Shown in pieces: positions 1 to 9,251 of a stretch of 64,000 nucleotides of DNA. The DNA lies in the NCBI GenBank assembly GCA_028823995.1, contig JAPPFD010000030.1:1-64000 (forward strand), read 5' to 3'. Under the pieces are notes generated by a model. That model saw nothing but the letters and a program-made list of their open reading frames with translations, was not told the origin of the DNA and made no database searches. The position numbers were made by a program, and so were the translations under genes. Every line of letters begins with the position of its first letter. Position 1 is the stretch's first letter. Source of the DNA: a bacterium (GTDB lineage Bacteria; Actinomycetota; Acidimicrobiia; Spongiisociales; ZC4RG35).

Positions 1-3000
1 CCTCTTCGGTGGGGAACATGCGAGACCAGGAGGTGTCGGTGACCCTGCCGTCGGCGGCGATACCCTGCGTGCGCTGCCAGTACTTGGTGTGAGTCACGGT
101 GTTCTCGTCGAACACCCCCGTCACCTCAATACCCAACGCCCTCTGCCACCTCTCCACCAAGGCGCCACTGTCGCCCTCTTCGATGACCACCGAGGAGGGA
201 CGGTTGGTGGAACTCCCCGAGGAGGACGAGCCGCCCGGCACGCTTGCTCCCGGGAACATCTTGACCCATGAGTTGACCCCTACTATCCCGTCGGCCTCGA
301 GGCCGTTGGCGCGCTGCCACTCCCGGGTGGCCCGGGCGGTCTGGGAACCGAAGTGCCCATCGGCGGGGATCCCCAGAGCCCGCTGCCAGACAGTCACGTG
401 CGTCCCCCGGGACCCGCTCCGCAGAGGCCGACCTGGGTAGGGAGGAGCTTCTGCGTCGAAGTCGTTCTCTCCCGGATCCGCCGAAGATGTCTCGGTCGCC
501 TCAGCGCCGGGAAACATCTTGACCCAGGAACTGGCTCCCACCACTCCGTCAGCGGTAAGACCGTTGCGGTACTGCCAGGCCTTGGTAGCCGACAGGGTGG
601 CCGAGCCGAAGTAGCCGTCGGCCTGTATGCCCAGGGCGCGCTGCCAGATGATGACGTTCGAACCGCTGTCCCCCAGTTCGAGGGGCCGACCCGGATAGGG
701 GGGGACGCCTGGTGCGCTACCCGTGCTGCCCGATCCCTGGCTGTCGTCACCATTCTTGTCGGGAGGAGGCTCCGGCGCCTCCACCCCCGCGCCGGGGAAC
801 ATCGTCTCCCAACTTTGCATGCCAACCACTCCGTCTACCGACAGGCCATTGGCCCGCTGCCACTCCCGGGTGGCCTGGGCGGTGGCCGAACCGAAATACC
901 CGTCCGCCGGGACACCCAATGCAGACTGCCAGGTCCGCACCCACTTCCCCCGGCTGCCCAGCCGCAGGACGAACCCGGGGTAGCTGGGAGCCTGTGGGTC
1001 GGTCGTCTCCGGTTCAGGTTCCACTTCAGGGTCGGGCTCCGTCCCGGTCCCCGTCTCGGGGTCAGGCGCCGGTTGGGGAGGGGCGGGCTGGAAGAACATC
1101 TTGTTCCACGATTGCTCACCAACTATCCCGTCGGGAGTGAGGCCATTGGCCTGCTGCCACTGCCGGGTGGCGGCGGCGGTGCCAGGTCCGAAGTCCCCAT
1201 CCGCGGTGACGCCCAGCGCTTCCTGCCAGAGTCGCACGTCACTTCCCCGGCTCCCCTCCCGGAGGGGCTGACCGGGATATGGGTGCTCGATGATCAGCGC
1301 ACTGGGCGGAGTGGGCACGGACGGCGGACTCGAGCCTATCTGGTTTCCGGCAGTGACAGTGAAGCTGTACGCCACGCCTGGTCGGAGGCCCGTGAACGTC
1401 GCAGTGGTCTGGGATGCCGCCACCGTGATCGGATCGGAATGGGCCGGATCGACGCTGACCGTGTAGCGCTCGGGCGCAAAGCGGGAAGAGACCGGACTCC
1501 AGGTCACGGTGGCCTGGCGGCCCCCGCTGGCTGTCACGTTGGTGGGAGCGGGCGGGGGCGCCCACCAGTCCGCCAGATAGTCGATCGTGAAATACCGAGA
1601 CCTGAGGCGGAGAGCTGACTTGAGGGTGGGGGCCGAGACCCTTTCGGTGACTCTCTCGCCTCCCCGGATCCCGGCGATATTGAGAAACTGGGCGCTGCCC
1701 CACGGGTAGGACACCGTGTCCACCGAGATGACATCATCGAATCGATTGGACAACTCATAGATGTCGAGCAGTTGGGACAGGGAGATCGTCTTTGCCCAGA
1801 AGGCGTTGGGATTGACCGCGGGATCGATCGACCACGGATCCTGGACCGAGACCAGGTATGGCCGCCCGGCCGTCCCCCAGATCGTCGAGGAGTCCTCGGT
1901 AGCGCCACCGCTGGATGACGAGTAAAAGGCCTGCACCACCCCTACGGCCTCCTGGGGATGGGTCAGGACCCTCCCCGCGGTGGCCCGGGCTCCCACCAAC
2001 TCCCAGCGACCATTGCTCTGGATCTCCCTGTTCCATCCTCCGTACACCTGGTCTCGGGAGTCACTCACCACATGGCACCAGCACGCCGACTTGCGGGAAC
2101 TGCTGAGAGAAGGCTCCGATCCCCGCCGAAGCATTGCATAGATGGCGTACGATCGGGCTGCGATGGCCTGCGCCTCCAACGCGGCGTCTGGCCACGGGGG
2201 CGGGATCTCCGCTATGCCTGCAACATAGTCCTCTATGTCCATTTGCATGGAGAAGTGAATCCTGCCCCCGCTGGGACGGACCCGCACGTTGCCGTGGATG
2301 AACTGTGTCATCTCTCCACCGAAGTTGAGGCCCCTCAAGCCCACCCGGTTGGAGTGTGAGAGGTCCTGGATGCTCAACCGGCATCCCGCCACTGCTCCCA
2401 CCGGTGTGGCGTTGCAGGACCCGTCCCCGGCGGCGGTCACCACCAGGTCCTCTCCCGCATCCAGGTAGTAGGCGCCGGCGCAGTCGGGAAGGCCGCTTCC
2501 CTCCAAGAGCGCCTCCCAGGTGTCGCTCCCCACCGTCCCGTCGGCTCCCAGGCCCTGGGACGTTTGAAAGGAGACCACCGCATCCCGGACCGCCTGGGTG
2601 AAGGAGCCGACCGCTTCCCGCAGATACCCCAGTTCCACCAACCTGGTGACCAGCAGATCGGTGAAAGTGTTGTCGCGACCGGGAACCCTCCCTTCGGCGA
2701 GTACCGGATAGGAGGCGTACTCCCCGTCGAAGCAGACCCTCACCCGACCGGTTACCACCGCGAAGGTCAACTCGGACCGGTTCTGCCTTATCCCCACCCA
2801 GATGGGCAGTGGTTCGCTGATCACCCAGGAACCGGGGATGGCGTCGGCAAGGTTCTCGACGGATGAGCCCTGATAGAAGTGCTGAAGAATCTGGGTGGTC
2901 GTGTAGCCCTCCATAGCCATGCCCTTGGCGCCGTACTGGGTGAGACCCACTCCATGTCCATGGCCGGATCCCTCGATGACCAACTGCACCCTGTCCGGGC

Positions 3001-3304
3001 TGGTGGTCGTGGCGGTGCCCGAACCGGGAAACATCACCCGCCAGGAAGCCGGGCCCACTATCCCATCGGCCTCCAGGCCTCGTTCGCTCTGCCAGGCGAT
3101 GGTGGCTGCCTCGGTTTGTGATCCGAACACCCCGTCGGCGGGAATCCCGAGAGCCTCCTGCCAGGCCCTGACCGACTCGCCCCGGCTGCCCAGCCGCAAG
3201 GGCTCACCCGGATAATCGGCCGCCACAGCCGGAACCACCGTTCCCAGCAGGAGGATCACCGCGGCCAGAAACGCCGCCACCCGCTGGGACGGGCGTCGTC
3301 CCAT
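1..3304 (-). CDS. Secreted SpoIID/LytB-domain protein with peptidoglycan-binding repeats (3' end missing)
   Basis: Partial gene: 1101 codons are in the window and no stop is reached at the left edge. ATG at 3304 gives a signal peptide (MGRRPSQR, hydrophobic stretch, AVAA), then a PG_binding_1 repeat (about residues 27-90). A SpoIID core follows, with the hallmark GSGHGHGVGLTQYGA near residue 105 and a second PG-binding-like unit inserted around residues 200-260. A fibronectin-III-like segment comes next, then at least five more PG-binding repeats separated by Pro/Glu/Ser-rich linkers, each ending in SW..MFPG-like residues. The conserved repeat ends at 17, 257, 515, 800, 1097 and 3032 are all in one frame, so the frame is intact. 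SpoIID-family proteins include lytic transglycosylases and amidase enhancers. Here I infer a cell-wall-bound peptidoglycan remodelling protein. Confidence 0.9.
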   Translation of the reverse strand, partial: MGRRPSQRVAAFLAAVILLLGTVVPAVAADYPGEPLRLGSRGESVRAWQEALGIPADGVFGSQTEAATIAWQSERGLEADGIVGPASWRVMFPGSGTATTTSPDRVQLVIEGSGHGHGVGLTQYGAKGMAMEGYTTTQILQHFYQGSSVENLADAIPGSWVISEPLPIWVGIRQNRSELTFAVVTGRVRVCFDGEYASYPVLAEGRVPGRDNTFTDLLVTRLVELGYLREAVGSFTQAVRDAVVSFQTSQGLGADGTVGSDTWEALLEGSGLPDCAGAYYLDAGEDLVVTAAGDGSCNATPVGAVAGCRLSIQDLSHSNRVGLRGLNFGGEMTQFIHGNVRVRPSGGRIHFSMQMDIEDYVAGIAEIPPPWPDAALEAQAIAARSYAIYAMLRRGSEPSLSSSRKSACWCHVVSDSRDQVYGGWNREIQSNGRWELVGARATAGRVLTHPQEAVGVVQAFYSSSSGGATEDSSTIWGTAGRPYLVSVQDPWSIDPAVNPNAFWAKTISLSQLLDIYELSNRFDDVISVDTVSYPWGSAQFLNIAGIRGGERVTERVSAPTLKSALRLRSRYFTIDYLADWWAPPPAPTNVTASGGRQATVTWSPVSSRFAPERYTVSVDPAHSDPITVAASQTTATFTGLRPGVAYSFTVTAGNQIGSSPPSVPTPPSALIIEHPYPGQPLREGSRGSDVRLWQEALGVTADGDFGPGTAAATRQWQQANGLTPDGIVGEQSWNKMFFQPAPPQPAPDPETGTGTEPDPEVEPEPETTDPQAPSYPGFVLRLGSRGKWVRTWQSALGVPADGYFGSATAQATREWQRANGLSVDGVVGMQSWETMFPGAGVEAPEPPPDKNGDDSQGSGSTGSAPGVPPYPGRPLELGDSGSNVIIWQRALGIQADGYFGSATLSATKAWQYRNGLTADGVVGASSWVKMFPGAEATETSSADPGENDFDAEAPPYPGRPLRSGSRGTHVTVWQRALGIPADGHFGSQTARATREWQRANGLEADGIVGVNSWVKMFPGASVPGGSSSSGSSTNRPSSVVIEEGDSGALVERWQRALGIEVTGVFDENTVTHTKYWQRTQGIAADGRVTDTSWSRMFPTEE

Positions 3305-3402
3305 CGAATTCCTGATGCCTTCCAAGGTCAAGCTCTCAGTCTTGAACAGATATCCAATGCCCCACCCGCGCCGCTTCGACAAGTTTAGGGCTCGGACCCA
3401 GG

Positions 3403-5115
3403 CTAAAAGTACGACTTGGCGGCCGGCCGGGGGCCGATCACCACGGGAGTGCTTCCCGGTGACGGAGGAGTGGCAGCCTGCTTGGAGCTCTTGGCGTGAT
3501 AACTGGAGCGCACCAGCGGACCTGATTCCACATGTGGGATGCCCAGCGCCTCGCCGTAGGAGCGGTATTCCTCGAACTCGTCGGGATGAACGTAGCGATG
3601 CACCGGTCGGTGGCGGGGGCTGGGGCGCAGGTATTGGCCGATCGTAACTATGTCCACTCCCACCGCCCGCAGGTCGGCCAGCGCCCCCAGCACCTCTTCG
3701 CGGGTCTCGCCCATCCCCACGATCAGCCCCGATTTGACGAGTCCTTCGACATAGAGGCGCTTGGCCCGGGCCAGGAGCGCCAGGGAGCGCCCGTAGTTGG
3801 CGGAGGTGCGGATCTCCCGCTGCAGCCGGACGACGGTTTCGGTGTTGTGATTGAGCACGTCGGGACGCTCGGCCATCACCGTCTCCAGCGCTTCCGGATC
3901 CCCCTTGAAGTCGGGGATCAGCACCTCGATGTCGGTGTGGGGGGACCGGGCGCGAGTCTCCCTGACAGTGGCGGCGAAGACCGCCGAGCCGCCATCCGCC
4001 AGGTCGTCACGGTTCACCGAGGTGATCACCGCGTGGTTCAGGCCCATCCGGTGGATCGCCTCGGCGGCTCGGTAGGGCTCTTCGAGGTCGAGCCCCAGGG
4101 GCCGGGCGGTCGTCACGTTACAGAACCCGCAGGCGCGGGTGCAACGGTCGCCAAGAATCATCAGGGTGGCGGTCCCCATCCCCCAGCACTCGTAGATATT
4201 GGGGCATCCCGCCTCTTCACAAACCGTGTTGAGGTCGAGGGATCGCATCAGTTTCTTCAGTTCCAGGTACTCGCCGTCCATCCGGGCCGTCACCCGCATC
4301 CATGGGGGGCGCTCCGGCTCACCCGGCAGCCTTCGCGACCTCCCAGAGAGGCTGACCGGCACACGGTCGGGAGAAAAGGTTCCCTCCCTGAGCAGCCTGT
4401 CCACCTCGAAGTCGGCGTCCCGCCCCTGACCCCGGACAAAGGCCGCCTTCTGAGTCTCCACCGAGGTCTTCCCGAACGTCTCGGCGAAGCGGGGCACAAA
4501 GGCCTCCACGGCTTCCTCGAGCGACACGCGCCGACCCACCAGTTCGCTCACCGACGTAACCGGGCGATCGGTGATTCCACAGGGATTCATGTACCCGAAG
4601 TACTCCATGCTGGGATGCAGGTTGAGAGCGAAGCCGTGCATTGACACCCGCCGGGAGACCCGTATTCCGATGGCTGCCACCTTGCCGAGCCGGGTCCACA
4701 CCCCGGTTAGCCCCGGTTCGGACCAGGCTTCGACTCCCAGGTCCGAGAGGGTGGCCGCCAACGCGCCTTCCAGGGAGCGCACGTAGTCGGTTATCCGAGT
4801 GGGTTTAATGGCCATCAGGGGATAGCCGACCAGTTGACCGGGGCCGTGATAGGTTATGTCCCCTCCCCGGTCGACTTGGAAGAACTCCGCTCCAACCTCC
4901 GAGAGCCGGTCGGGACCGATTAGCAGATGAGAACCGTCCCCTCTTCGTCCCACCGTGTAAACGTGAGGGTGCTCCAACAGCAACAGATAGTCGTCTGCAA
5001 TCACCCCGCCGCTCCTGCGTTCCCAGATGGCTCGTTGTAAGTCCCGGGCCTCTGCATAAGGAAGCCGTCCCAGCCATCGCACGCGAAGGGAGGGACTCCG
5101 GCCGGGGGGAGTCAC
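3403..5115 (-). CDS. lipB-lipA: Fused octanoyltransferase (LipB) and lipoyl synthase (LipA)
   Basis: One uninterrupted frame carries both steps of lipoate assembly. The N-terminal ~230 residues are LipB: RGGDITYHGPGQLVGYPL, the lysine region GKVAAIGIRVSR, and the catalytic cysteine in NPCGI. The rest is LipA: auxiliary-cluster cysteines CEEAGCPNIYEC, radical-SAM motif CTRACGFC, and the C-terminal RSSYHA serine ligand. LipB moves octanoate from ACP to E2/GcvH and LipA inserts sulphur. I prefer the GTG at 5115: its GTGA overlaps the stop of the upstream E2 gene and AGGA lies six bases ahead. An ATG at 5139 is possible but poorly spaced. All key residues are present, so both halves look active. 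Confidence 0.93.
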   Translation of the reverse strand: MTPPGRSPSLRVRWLGRLPYAEARDLQRAIWERRSGGVIADDYLLLLEHPHVYTVGRRGDGSHLLIGPDRLSEVGAEFFQVDRGGDITYHGPGQLVGYPLMAIKPTRITDYVRSLEGALAATLSDLGVEAWSEPGLTGVWTRLGKVAAIGIRVSRRVSMHGFALNLHPSMEYFGYMNPCGITDRPVTSVSELVGRRVSLEEAVEAFVPRFAETFGKTSVETQKAAFVRGQGRDADFEVDRLLREGTFSPDRVPVSLSGRSRRLPGEPERPPWMRVTARMDGEYLELKKLMRSLDLNTVCEEAGCPNIYECWGMGTATLMILGDRCTRACGFCNVTTARPLGLDLEEPYRAAEAIHRMGLNHAVITSVNRDDLADGGSAVFAATVRETRARSPHTDIEVLIPDFKGDPEALETVMAERPDVLNHNTETVVRLQREIRTSANYGRSLALLARAKRLYVEGLVKSGLIVGMGETREEVLGALADLRAVGVDIVTIGQYLRPSPRHRPVHRYVHPDEFEEYRSYGEALGIPHVESGPLVRSSYHAKSSKQAATPPSPGSTPVVIGPRPAAKSYF

Positions 5116-6422
5116 TTCAGTTCCTGCTCCCAGTCCCATGTCTCCAGATTGTTCTTGATGCGTTGCAGGAACAACACCGCGGTCGACCCGTCGAAGGCGC
5201 GATGGTCCCAGGAGAATCCCAGGTAACCGATGTGGCGGATGGCCAGGGCGTCACGGCCGTCGGCCGTGGTCACCACCACCGGGCGTTTGGTCACCGTGTC
5301 GGTGGAGAGAATGGCGACGTTGGGAACGTTGATGATCGGCGCCGACAAGAACGAATCGAACGGTCCGGGATTGGTGATGGTGAAGGTTGAACCGGTCATC
5401 TGGTCGGGGCCAAGCTGGCGGCTGCGAGCCGCAGTGGACAGATGCCGGATACGGCGCGCCAACCCGACCAGGCGGAGGTTGTCGGCATCCCGGATGGTCA
5501 CCACCACCAGGCCCTGCTGGTCGAGGTCCACGGCGATTCCCAGGTCGATCCTGCTGTGGTATACGGCTTTGCGATCCTCCAGATAGAAGGAGCTGTTCAC
5601 CACCGGGTACGCCCGGAGAGCGTCGATCACGGCTCGGCACACGAAGGGCAGGTAGGTGAGAGAGAAGCCCTCTTCCCTCCTGAAGCGGCCTTTGTGGGCG
5701 GTGCGCACCTCGGCTATCCGTTCAAAGTCCACCTCCACCGATGTCCACACGTGGGCGGCGGTCTGCCGCGAACGGATCATATTCTCCCCGATGCGGACGC
5801 GGAGGCGGCTCAAGTCAACCCGCTCCTCTCCATCCGGCGGCGGCGTGGGCGCCCGAGCGCCCGCGGGAGGCTCGGGGGTGGGGGCCGCCGGGGCGGGCGT
5901 GACGGCGCCCTCCAGGTAGGCCTCCACATCCCGACGGGTCACCCTCCCTCCTTCCCCGGTGCCCGCTATCAGGCTTATGTCGATCCCGTGCTGGCGGACC
6001 AGTCGGCGAACCACCGGGGAAAGACGCCGTGAAGGCCCGGGCCGGCCGACGGCTGGCGGCGACGGCGGGAGACGAGGCGGCTCCCCCTGGGAAGCGGGGG
6101 GCTCGTCCTCGGAGTCGGGGGGCGGGGATTCAGGAGGGGGCTCCGCCGCCCGGGCGTCGGGGGATTTCTCATGCGCGGAACCCTCAGGGTCTCCCACCAC
6201 GCAGAGGTCCCTCCCGACTTCCACCGTCTCCCCCTCGGACACCAGGATCTCCAGCATCACTCCCGACACCGGCGAGGGTATCTCGGTGTCCACCTTGTCG
6301 GTGGAGATCTCCAGCACCACCTCGCCCTGGGAGACGGCGTCACCCACCTGCTTTGCCCACCGCAGGATGGTCCCCTCGGTGACTGTCTCGCCCAGTTGGG
6401 GCATGGAGATGGTGGTTGTCAT
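5112..6422 (-). CDS. Dihydrolipoamide acyltransferase (E2) of a 2-oxoacid dehydrogenase complex
   Basis: 436 residues with the usual E2 layout. An N-terminal lipoyl domain has its lipoyl lysine at position 43 (STDKVDTE). A Pro/Glu/Ser-rich linker and a peripheral-subunit-binding domain (SPVVRRLVRQHGID ... GGRVTRRDV) follow. The C-terminal catalytic domain has the active-site motif DHRAFDGSTA, a variant of DHRxxDG. Start ATG 6422 has AGGAG just upstream. It lies 29 bases after lpdA and overlaps lipB-lipA, so the lipoylated protein, its reoxidase and its lipoylation enzymes appear co-transcribed. No E1 is in the window, so the substrate (pyruvate, 2-oxoglutarate or branched-chain oxoacid) cannot be fixed. 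Confidence 0.92.
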   Translation of the reverse strand: MTTTISMPQLGETVTEGTILRWAKQVGDAVSQGEVVLEISTDKVDTEIPSPVSGVMLEILVSEGETVEVGRDLCVVGDPEGSAHEKSPDARAAEPPPESPPPDSEDEPPASQGEPPRLPPSPPAVGRPGPSRRLSPVVRRLVRQHGIDISLIAGTGEGGRVTRRDVEAYLEGAVTPAPAAPTPEPPAGARAPTPPPDGEERVDLSRLRVRIGENMIRSRQTAAHVWTSVEVDFERIAEVRTAHKGRFRREEGFSLTYLPFVCRAVIDALRAYPVVNSSFYLEDRKAVYHSRIDLGIAVDLDQQGLVVVTIRDADNLRLVGLARRIRHLSTAARSRQLGPDQMTGSTFTITNPGPFDSFLSAPIINVPNVAILSTDTVTKRPVVVTTADGRDALAIRHIGYLGFSWDHRAFDGSTAVLFLQRIKNNLETWDWEQELK

Positions 6423-6451
6423 CGGGAACTCCTAATCCAGGTCTCTGCTTC

Positions 6452-7825
6452 TCAGTGCAGACTACGGCCGGTCGCCGACAGGAGGGTCTCCCCGACCGCC
6501 TCCGACAAGGTGGGATGAGCATGGATGAAGGCTGCCGCTTCCTCGGGCAGGGCCTCCCACCCCACTGCGAACATGAGTTCGTGGATCATCTCACCTGCTT
6601 GGGGCCCGACGACGGCCGCACCCACCAGGGGGCCGTCCTTTTCTGCAACCACCTTCACCAACCCCTGGCTCTGCCCGATGATCAGCGCCCTTCCCACGCC
6701 GCCGAAGGGATGCTTGGTGACCTGCACCTCCATTCCAATGGCCTGAGCGTCGGCCGCGCTGATCCCCACCTCCGCCACCTCCGGGTGGGTGTAGGTGACC
6801 CTGGGAATGGCTCGATAGTCCACAGGAGCAGGCTCGCCGGTGGCGATGTAGGTGGCCGCCGCGATCCCCTCCGCGAAAGCTGCGTGAGCCAGTTGGGGAG
6901 TGCCGGCCACTATGTCTCCGACGGCGTACACCCCGGGTTCGGCGGTCTCCATCGTCACCGGATCCACCTTTATGTAGCCTCGCTCCACCTCCGCCCGCAC
7001 CGTCTCCAGGCCTATCCCCTCAGTGTTGGGGCCCCTGCCAACCGCCACCAGCGCAACATCCACCTCCAGGACCTTGTCCCGGAATGGGACCCTCACGCCG
7101 TCGTCAGTGACCTCGGCGGGACCCACCCCCGTTTTCAGGTAGAACTTCACCCCCCTACGGCCGAGTTGTCGCTGCAACTGACGGGACGCATCGGCGTCGC
7201 CGCCGGGGATCAGTTGCTTCTCCAGTTCGAAGACCGAGACCTCAGCGCCCAGATCCACCAGAAGGGAGGCGAACTCACAGCCGATGACGCCACCGCCGAT
7301 TATCGCCACCCGGTCGGGGCGGGACGACCAGTCCACCGCGTGATCCGAGGTGACGATCCGCTCCCCGTCGATCTCCCAACCGGGAATGGTCCTGGCGTGG
7401 GATCCCGTAGCCACCACCACCGCTCTTCCTTCCAGCGTCTCTCCTCCCTCCAGCACGATCCTTCCCGGGCCGGAAACGCTACCCCGACCGGACACGACCT
7501 CCACCCCTCGTTTCCGGAGCAGACCGGCGAGGCCGGTCACCAACTGATTGACCACCCGGTCCTTCCGGGCAAGGGCCGCCGACCAGTCGAGTTCCGGCTC
7601 GGACGTCAACACTCCGAACGCGTCGGCGTGCCTCACGGTTGAAAACACCTCGGCCACCTGCAACCACTGCTTGGCCGGGATACAACCCCGCAACAAGCAA
7701 GTCCCACCGGGCCGTACCTCCTCCACCAGGGCTACCGAGAGCCCGAAGTTCCGGGCGTACAGGGCCGTGGCGTAGCCTCCCGGCCCTCCTCCCAGAATCA
7801 CGATGTCAAACGGGGACTCACTCAT
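6452..7825 (-). CDS. lpdA: Dihydrolipoyl dehydrogenase (E3)
   Basis: FAD- and NAD-dependent reoxidation of dihydrolipoyl groups. The product has an FAD-binding GGGPGGYATALYA near the N-terminus and the redox pair C43/C48 in GGTCLLRGCIPAK. A second dinucleotide fold (IIGGGVIGCEFASLL) and the C-terminal dimerisation domain with the His-Glu dyad in HAHPTLSEAVGE complete it. Length (about 457 residues) is normal. I chose ATG 7825; a TTG two codons earlier is the only upstream alternative. It is the first gene of the E3-E2-LipBA unit. Confidence 0.95.
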   Translation of the reverse strand: MSESPFDIVILGGGPGGYATALYARNFGLSVALVEEVRPGGTCLLRGCIPAKQWLQVAEVFSTVRHADAFGVLTSEPELDWSAALARKDRVVNQLVTGLAGLLRKRGVEVVSGRGSVSGPGRIVLEGGETLEGRAVVVATGSHARTIPGWEIDGERIVTSDHAVDWSSRPDRVAIIGGGVIGCEFASLLVDLGAEVSVFELEKQLIPGGDADASRQLQRQLGRRGVKFYLKTGVGPAEVTDDGVRVPFRDKVLEVDVALVAVGRGPNTEGIGLETVRAEVERGYIKVDPVTMETAEPGVYAVGDIVAGTPQLAHAAFAEGIAAATYIATGEPAPVDYRAIPRVTYTHPEVAEVGISAADAQAIGMEVQVTKHPFGGVGRALIIGQSQGLVKVVAEKDGPLVGAAVVGPQAGEMIHELMFAVGWEALPEEAAAFIHAHPTLSEAVGETLLSATGRSLH

Positions 7826-7887
7826 AGACAAAACGGGTGTTGTTCATAGAGGGGAATGTTAACTCTCCGGCGCATATCATCAGGCGG

Positions 7888-7980
7888 ATGCCCACCCGGT
7901 ACCTGATCATCGCTTCCGCCGCCGTGGGCCTGCTGATTCTCGTGGCAGGGGTGATCTGGTTCCTGCGCCTGTACCTCTAA
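7888..7980 (+). CDS. Possible 30-residue single-span membrane peptide
   Basis: ATG at 7888 opens a 30-codon frame ending TAA at 7980. The product MPTRYLIIASAAV... is almost entirely one hydrophobic helix (about residues 5-28), with a basic residue at each end. An AGGCGG run touches the start codon, so ribosome-binding spacing is poor. It sits alone between divergent lpdA and the convergent LLM gene, whose stop it touches. It may be a real small membrane protein or chance; no function can be given. Confidence 0.35.
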   Translation: MPTRYLIIASAAVGLLILVAGVIWFLRLYL

Positions 7981-8891
7981 GCCGGCGCCATCACCTCCAC
8001 CGCCGGTTCAAGACCCTCCTTCCCCACCGGCACCGGTCGAACGACCAATTCGTCCAGTCCCGACGAACGGTAGGAATCCAACTGGGCCCGGCATTCATCC
8101 GCGGTTCCGGCGATCCCCAGGTGCGCCGCCGCCGCTGGAAGATCATCGGGATCGAGCCCCTGCTTCTCCACGTGCCGACGGTAGAAACCGAGCCGCAGGT
8201 AGTGGCCCAGTTCCTCGGCCAGCGCCCGGCGCGCCTCATCCGGGTCCGAGGAGACCGCCACCCGCACGTAGGCTGCGACGTGGAAGAAGGAAGCCCCCCG
8301 GCCGAGGCCGCGAAGCCACCCCGTGGTTTTACGGAGGTGGGACGCGCTGCACCAGTTGAGCAGCACTCCGTCCGACTCCCGCACGGCCAACTCCAGCATG
8401 CGAGGCCCCATGGCCCCTACCACCGTCCATACGGGACCGGAGGGAAGCAGTCCCAGCCGGGCCCCCTCCACCGAGAAGAACCTGCCGTGGTGGGTCACCC
8501 TTCTCCCGTGTCGAAGCTCGCCGACGATCTGCAAGTAGTCGGAGACCGCATCGAGGGGGGAGGAGAGATCGAAGTCGAAGAACCGCTGCGCCGCCACCGG
8601 ATGTCCGGAACCGATTCCCAACACCATACGCCCGGGGCCTGCAATGGCCGAGATAGTGGCGGCGCCCATCGCCGCAGCCACAGGCGAGCGAACGTAGACC
8701 GGCAGCACTCCGGTGGCCAGGCGGATCCTGGAAGTGGCGGATGCCCACGCCGCCAGGGTGGAGAAGGCTTCCCGCGCGGTGGACTCGTTGGTCCACGCCG
8801 CACGGTAGCCGAGTTGCTCCGCGCGGACCGCTATCTCGGTGAGCCGTCGGGCGGAGAGGCCCGGATCCACCAACGACACCCCTAATTCCAT
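7977..8891 (-). CDS. LLM-class (F420-dependent type) oxidoreductase
   Basis: 304 residues with a luciferase-like monooxygenase TIM-barrel pattern: MELGVSLVDPGLSARRLTEIAVRAEQLGY at the start, TGVLPVYVRSPVAAAMGAATI and MVLGIGSGHP in the middle. Actinobacterial members of this group usually bind F420 or FMN; the substrate cannot be read from the sequence. Its ATG at 8891 overlaps the stop of the zinc-ribbon gene by one base (TGATG), so it ends a five-gene unit running from the YlbL-like protease. Confidence 0.85.
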   Translation of the reverse strand: MELGVSLVDPGLSARRLTEIAVRAEQLGYRAAWTNESTAREAFSTLAAWASATSRIRLATGVLPVYVRSPVAAAMGAATISAIAGPGRMVLGIGSGHPVAAQRFFDFDLSSPLDAVSDYLQIVGELRHGRRVTHHGRFFSVEGARLGLLPSGPVWTVVGAMGPRMLELAVRESDGVLLNWCSASHLRKTTGWLRGLGRGASFFHVAAYVRVAVSSDPDEARRALAEELGHYLRLGFYRRHVEKQGLDPDDLPAAAAHLGIAGTADECRAQLDSYRSSGLDELVVRPVPVGKEGLEPAVEVMAPA

Positions 8892-9244
8892 CAGGCCCCC
8901 GAGCCGGGAAGGGAGACCTCTGCGCGGCAGTTGGGGCAGATGGCTGTCTGGATCTGTCCCACGATGAAACTAAAAGAGCACTCCGGACAGGAGACCCGCG
9001 GAGATGGCGGATCAGGCGCAGGAGGCGGCGGCGGGACGGCAGGACCGGAGGGGGGCGGCGCCGGAAATCCTCCCGGTCCGGGACCGGGAGCGTGATGGGC
9101 CGGATCGGGGCCGGACGGGGGGACGCCTCCCGGACCCGCAGCGGGTCCCTTGACCTGGTTGACAGCTCCACACCGCGGACAGGAGAAACGGCCGGGGCGG
9201 GAAATGTTGACGCTGGAGCGACAGGCGCCGCATCTGACTCTCAT
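8891..9244 (-). CDS. Small double zinc-ribbon protein with proline/glycine-rich linker
   Basis: 117 residues. The N-terminal ribbon has CGAC and CPRC pairs and the C-terminal ribbon has CPEC and CPNC pairs. The ~45 residues between them are nearly all Pro, Gly, Ala and Ser. This suggests a flexible adaptor with two metal-binding ends, but no function is recognisable. It starts 7 bases after the small membrane protein gene and overlaps the next gene by one base. Confidence 0.75.
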   Translation of the reverse strand: MRVRCGACRSSVNISRPGRFSCPRCGAVNQVKGPAAGPGGVPPSGPDPAHHAPGPGPGGFPAPPPSGPAVPPPPPAPDPPSPRVSCPECSFSFIVGQIQTAICPNCRAEVSLPGSGA

Positions 9245-9251
9245 GGGTTTG

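Noticed and set aside
353-1618. 421-codon open frame on the + strand
   Set aside because: It mirrors the SpoIID/PG-binding gene on the minus strand. Its composition (Pro/Arg/Gly-rich, no domains) is typical of antisense frames in GC-rich DNA.
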